The translations under genes were made by a program, and so were the position numbers. The notes beneath the pieces were generated by a model that made no database searches, was not told where the DNA came from, and was given only the letters and a program-made list of their open reading frames with translations. Positions 61,153 to 64,000 of a DNA stretch of 64,000 nt are shown piece by piece; position 1 is the stretch's first letter, and each line of letters begins with the position of its first letter. Source of the DNA: DASPPM01 sp052143835 (GTDB taxonomy: Bacteria > Pseudomonadota > Alphaproteobacteria > JACZXZ01); the NCBI GenBank assembly GCA_052143835.1, contig JBKQRV010000192.1, positions 3,646 through 67,645 of the forward strand, written 5' to 3'.

Positions 61153-62508
61153 CTAAGACGATTTGGGGCCGCCGGGCTTCCGGAACCGAGACACGGCGGG
61201 ATCGGGACCATCCATCTGGATTTCAATCCAATCGTCGTCGCGGTCCGTCGAGCGATCGATCTTTACGGCTGTGATCGTAAATCCTTTCCTCAACGCCTGT
61301 TCGAACGGGTTGGGACGGCGCGCGGGCTCGGACGCGGCAAACCCGTGAGCCTGCTCAAATTCGGCATGACTTCGCCTTCCGGCAAGCATTTTAAGCAACC
61401 CTCTGGCGGAGAAACGAAAGGTATGTTCGCTCATCGTACCTCCACTCCAGAAGCTGTGACTGCGGAAGGGATCGTGTGGCGGACACGGTCCCTCCAGTTC
61501 GGTTCGAGCGTTTTCCGCATTCTGAATTGCGGCAGGCCAGTGCTGCGGAAGTTGTTTGAGGATTTCACCGAGCGACTTTGGCAGCGATACGTCCGCCCTA
61601 GGGTTGGTCGCGAACTGACCGCTGACGGCGTGTTGTTGTTGCTGTCCGGGGACGAATGGCGAGCTGACGACCCAGAGCAGGACAACGAACGAAATCGAAA
61701 TAGAGTGATCGTCCTCAAAAAAGCACTTTACAATTTTCTCTTTGGAAAAGGCATCCCAACTGTGCATCGTGCTGGTGAGAGTCTCGCACCCGCCGTCGCA
61801 GACGATGATGCCCTTGGGTCCGGAATATCCCGATTTTCGTAGCTGTTCGGCTTTGTCTTGGAGCCGATGGTAGAGCGGATTGCTGTCAACGACCGTCGCG
61901 TGACGGTAAGCGGCGTAGCCTGTACCTAAGAAGCGGCCTGCCGGATCGTAGGAAATTTGAATGTCGTTCGCGTTATTGCCCAGGGCGATGTGTCGTGGCA
62001 CCGACGGATTGCTCGCAATGGCTATGAGCTCGGGTACGATTCGAGTCTCCACGTAGGCAGGGATTGCATGGAGAGGAGGCAACCGGAGTGTCACCTTTTC
62101 GTTCGGATAGCTGCCGATTCTGTCGTGCCCGATGCGCAAATGAAAGCCACCGGGATTGATGCCAAGGCGTGCGGCGCTCTCTCTGACAAGCTCCATCACT
62201 CGGTCAACAGGGTTCACGTCGTCGAGTCCACGGTCCGAAACGCACGTGATATCTGCGATGAATTCCGCTGCGCTGTTTGGGTCTCGGAAGTGAAGATCGA
62301 CGCGACTCTGGCCGCCCAAATCGGGCTCATGTGAAACGCTGCCACTGCGGTTGAGCGCATAGAGAATTGAGACTTCCCATTCGGCGGCCAACGACTGAAT
62401 ATTTCCGAGGTTCAGATCGTTCACAAGCTGTTTGAGCTGGCGGTCTGTCAAGGTGCCTGCCAAGCAGCCCAGGAACCGCTGAAGCGACCGGCGCGCAAAT
62501 ATTGTCAC
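61153..62508 (-). CDS. Unknown 451-residue protein, possible PD-(D/E)XK-like nuclease
   Basis: No family recognised with certainty. The N-terminal third has AAEWEVSILYALNRSG, then GGQSRVDLHFRDPNSAAEFI and ADITCVSDRG. The order Glu, Asp, then Asp/Glu-x-hydrophobic resembles the acidic motifs of PD-(D/E)XK nucleases, though the usual Lys is not evident. The middle has a GIIVCDGGCETL segment. It lies between two directly oriented IS1380 ends, with G+C content lower than the host genes, so it is likely mobile cargo. A defence or DNA-processing role is only a hypothesis. Confidence 0.55.
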   Translation of the reverse strand: MTIFARRSLQRFLGCLAGTLTDRQLKQLVNDLNLGNIQSLAAEWEVSILYALNRSGSVSHEPDLGGQSRVDLHFRDPNSAAEFIADITCVSDRGLDDVNPVDRVMELVRESAARLGINPGGFHLRIGHDRIGSYPNEKVTLRLPPLHAIPAYVETRIVPELIAIASNPSVPRHIALGNNANDIQISYDPAGRFLGTGYAAYRHATVVDSNPLYHRLQDKAEQLRKSGYSGPKGIIVCDGGCETLTSTMHSWDAFSKEKIVKCFFEDDHSISISFVVLLWVVSSPFVPGQQQQHAVSGQFATNPRADVSLPKSLGEILKQLPQHWPAAIQNAENARTELEGPCPPHDPFRSHSFWSGGTMSEHTFRFSARGLLKMLAGRRSHAEFEQAHGFAASEPARRPNPFEQALRKGFTITAVKIDRSTDRDDDWIEIQMDGPDPAVSRFRKPGGPKSS

Positions 62509-62620
62509 GGTGGATCAGCCGATCGTCTGTGGACGGCGCGGTCTTCCAAGACCGCTGAGCGCGATGCATTCCGGGTTTGAATCGTTTGTCAGCTCACTGT
62601 TGCAGAAAATGCGAATGGTT

Positions 62621-62796
62621 ACAGCCCCGCGAAATCGCAGCATCAGACGGCGGTCGAAATCGAGCCTCAACGCCCCGCCAGTTGATTCACCCGCCGGGCT
62701 CGCCATGACCGCCTCACTCGATCCAAGATAAGATATTGAATCTTATACTAGAATCGCACAAACGCACCGCAAATCCGAATATCATACGGGGAATGC
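62621..62796 (-). mobile_element. Solitary IS1380 end with truncated transposase start
   Basis: It is about 90% identical by eye to 60835-61011 and in the same orientation. It encodes only the first transposase residues (GGALRLDFDRRLMLRFRGAV) before similarity stops at about 62621. It is a truncated second copy of the same element, flanking the 451-residue gene. Confidence 0.85.
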
Positions 62797-62800
62797 CGGC

Positions 62801-63517
62801 TCAGCCCTTTCCAGCCAGCTTTTTCATATAGGCGAGAAGTTCTTTCGTCGGACGGCCGTCGACCTTAAGTCCGGTATCCCCTTGGAAGAGCCGGATGGCG
62901 CGCGTCGTCTGCGCCCGCATCTGGCCATCGGCCGGCCCGGGCTCGTAGCCGAGCTTGTCGAGCAGGCGCTGGATTTGGGCGAGCTCCGAGGGAGCTTCCC
63001 CACCGGCCTTCGCCTTCGTGGGCGCGGTTGTTTTTTCAGGCGTCGCCGCCGCGGTCTTCTCCGGCGGGGCGGCGGCCGCTGCGGCCTTGGCTTGCGGCTC
63101 GGCCACCTTGGCTGGGGCTGGGGGCGGTGTCGATGCTGCCTTCATGGCAGGTGCGGCGGAGGGCGTTGACGCGGCAGGCGCTGCCGGTGTGGTCGGCGTG
63201 GCGCTTGCCGGAGCGGCAGGCGCCGCCGGTGCCGCTTGCTCTTGTGTCGCCTGAGGCGTGGGCTGAGCGGGTGCGGCGGCGCTTGGCGCTGCCGCTGCAG
63301 GAGCTTGCGCTTGCTGCGGGGCGCTTGCCGCAGGTGCCGCCGGCGTGGCCGGCGCGCCGCTCGGGGGCGAGGCCGCGGCCTTCTTCTCGCCCTCGGCACC
63401 CCCGGTCGTGACTTGCGTTGCGTGGCGCGGGCTGAGCACGTACCAGGCGATAAGGACCGCGAGAATGAGGAGCCCCAGGATCCAGCTAAGTCTGCTTGAC
63501 CGCCTTCCCTTTGCCAC
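62801..63517 (-). CDS. Membrane-anchored peptidoglycan-binding-domain protein
   Basis: A 238-residue protein. It has an N-terminal membrane anchor (LSWILGLLILAVLIAWYVL) and a long Ala/Pro/Thr/Gln-rich linker (about residues 42-170). A C-terminal PG_binding_1 domain follows (AQIQRLLDKLGYEPGPADGQ, AIRLFQGDTGLKVDG). It is probably a periplasmic cell-wall-binding protein. Its stop lies five bases from the IS1380 end, so the insertion just missed the reading frame. Confidence 0.83.
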   Translation of the reverse strand: MAKGRRSSRLSWILGLLILAVLIAWYVLSPRHATQVTTGGAEGEKKAAASPPSGAPATPAAPAASAPQQAQAPAAAAPSAAAPAQPTPQATQEQAAPAAPAAPASATPTTPAAPAASTPSAAPAMKAASTPPPAPAKVAEPQAKAAAAAAPPEKTAAATPEKTTAPTKAKAGGEAPSELAQIQRLLDKLGYEPGPADGQMRAQTTRAIRLFQGDTGLKVDGRPTKELLAYMKKLAGKG

Positions 63518-63878
63518 TCGGAGTCCTCCCTCCTCCTCGGCCCGCGCCGCACGCGCGAGAACGCCGCGCGCGAGCGCGCTTCCGCTCTAGCGCCGACAAT
63601 GCCACGGTCTGGCGGAGCGGGGAAGAGTCATTTCAGGCGCCCGCCTGTGGGCGCGCGAGGAGCGAGCGCATGACGGCTGAGGGACTCCATGACGCAGAGC
63701 CGCTTGGCCGATCTCGCGTGGTATGAGCGCATCCGCCTGGAACGTTGGTCGTGCCGACACTCGAAGGATTTCCGCCCGCGTGAGCTGGCGCGGTGGCTTA
63801 ACGAGCATGACCGACTAATCGTGATCAAGGCGAAGGCCCGTTGGACCCGATGCAATACCCGTGGCATCGCTAGCCTTA
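63518..63878. other. Sparse region before the IS5 element
   Basis: About 360 bases without a confident gene. It should include the promoter of the peptidoglycan-binding-domain gene (leftward). A small rightward frame begins at 63689 and is described separately. No RNA gene or repeat was recognised. Confidence 0.5.
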
Positions 63879-63907
63879 GAGTCTGTCCGGAAAGTTTTGA
63901 TTCATGA
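63689..63907 (+). CDS. Small hypothetical ORF, 3' end replaced by IS5 element
   Basis: A 72-codon frame beginning MTQSRLADLAWYERIRLERW, basic and Trp/Arg-rich. No known family is recognised. The IS5-type terminal sequence starts at about 63879, so the last nine codons come from the element and the original 3' end is lost. The evidence for a real gene is weak. Confidence 0.3.
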   Translation: MTQSRLADLAWYERIRLERWSCRHSKDFRPRELARWLNEHDRLIVIKAKARWTRCNTRGIASLRVCPESFDS

Positions 63908-64000
63908 ACCGAGCCTTGCCAGTCGGCGGACCATGAGACGGATGCTGGCGAGCATGACGAAGGCGATGGCGGTACGGGTGAGGTTCTCGAAGTCCTTGGC
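63879..64000 (-). mobile_element. IS5-family insertion element, left edge
   Basis: The apparent terminal sequence GAGTCTGTCCGGAAAGTTTT starts at 63879, preceded by a TTA that fits the TA/TNA-type target of this group. The element continues past the window end. It contains the 3' end of a leftward transposase gene. Confidence 0.75.
63902..64000 (-). CDS. IS5-family transposase, C-terminal fragment
   Basis: The last 32 codons of a transposase, reading AKDFENLTRTAIAFVMLASI then RLMVRRLARLGS before TGA (63902-63904). The FENLTRTAxAFVMLASIRL...RRLAR ending is typical of IS5/IS427-type transposases. The rest lies outside the window, so whether the gene is intact is unknown. Confidence 0.85.
   Translation of the reverse strand, partial: AKDFENLTRTAIAFVMLASIRLMVRRLARLGS

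Noticed and set aside
62955..63411. Rightward open frames within 62882-63411
   Set aside because: They are antisense to the Ala/Pro-rich linker of the peptidoglycan-binding-domain protein and reflect its repetitive codons.

Overview
The window is GC-rich (roughly two-thirds G+C by eye), densely packed, and rich in CoA-ester catabolism, Liv-type transport and CO-dehydrogenase/xanthine-dehydrogenase maturation genes. It also carries short mosaic palindromic repeats of the kind common in Bradyrhizobium/Rhodopseudomonas-like genomes. An alphaproteobacterium, probably of Hyphomicrobiales, is the best guess. This is an inference from gene content; no rRNA or tRNA gene was seen to confirm it.

Layout. 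1-4894 (+): end of a molybdenum-hydroxylase maturation cluster (MoxR/CoxD-like ATPase, CoxE-like VWA protein, two-part XdhC, MoeA/MobA-type fusion), followed by an antiquitin-type aldehyde dehydrogenase (4969-6474). 6709-8261: a lower-GC secreted orphan and a YbhB-type protein. 8369-11478 (-): a complete cytochrome bd operon cydP-cydA-cydB-cydX, including two tiny subunit genes. 11606-16025: an orphan TumA-like regulator with a palindromic operator, an alpha/beta hydrolase, a membrane adenylate cyclase that joins a His-rich cytochrome-b-like anchor to a [2Fe-2S] ferredoxin domain, a P460-type cytochrome and a TPR protein. 16282-27265: an envelope/exopolysaccharide region (Wzz/BY-kinase, ornithine-cyclodeaminase-like protein, two glycosyltransferases, SGNH protein, DUF1275, S1 protease, and the SxtJ/DUF5989/carbamoyltransferase triplet). 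27356-32159: a class II aldolase-like protein, a solute-binding-like protein, small secreted proteins and a CtpA-type protease.

32186-40656 (-) reads as one long transcription unit: LivKHMGF uptake, acyl-CoA dehydrogenase, CoA ligase, citryl-CoA-lyase-like protein and thioesterase. Divergent to it are a degenerate MBL-fold protein and a DHDPS-family aldolase. 42693-51504 (+) starts from a clear sigma70-like promoter with two palindromes and runs gntR, MHS transporter, Cys-less thiolase-like protein, DUF35 partner, enoyl-CoA-hydratase-like protein, two CaiB/BaiF proteins, LLM flavin oxidoreductase and a second atypical hydratase-like protein. 51589-58206 (+) resembles an alicyclic/aromatic acid beta-oxidation set (CoA ligase, acyl-CoA dehydrogenase, quinone-oxidoreductase-like protein, hydratase, BadH-like SDR, Glu-less hydratase homologue), interrupted by two nearly identical repeat copies.

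58440-62800 is an island-like patch: an A+T-rich membrane protein, a frameshifted IS1380-type transposase, a 451-residue unknown with nuclease-like acidic motifs, and a second solitary IS1380 end in the same orientation. The window closes with a peptidoglycan-binding-domain protein and the edge of an IS5-family element.
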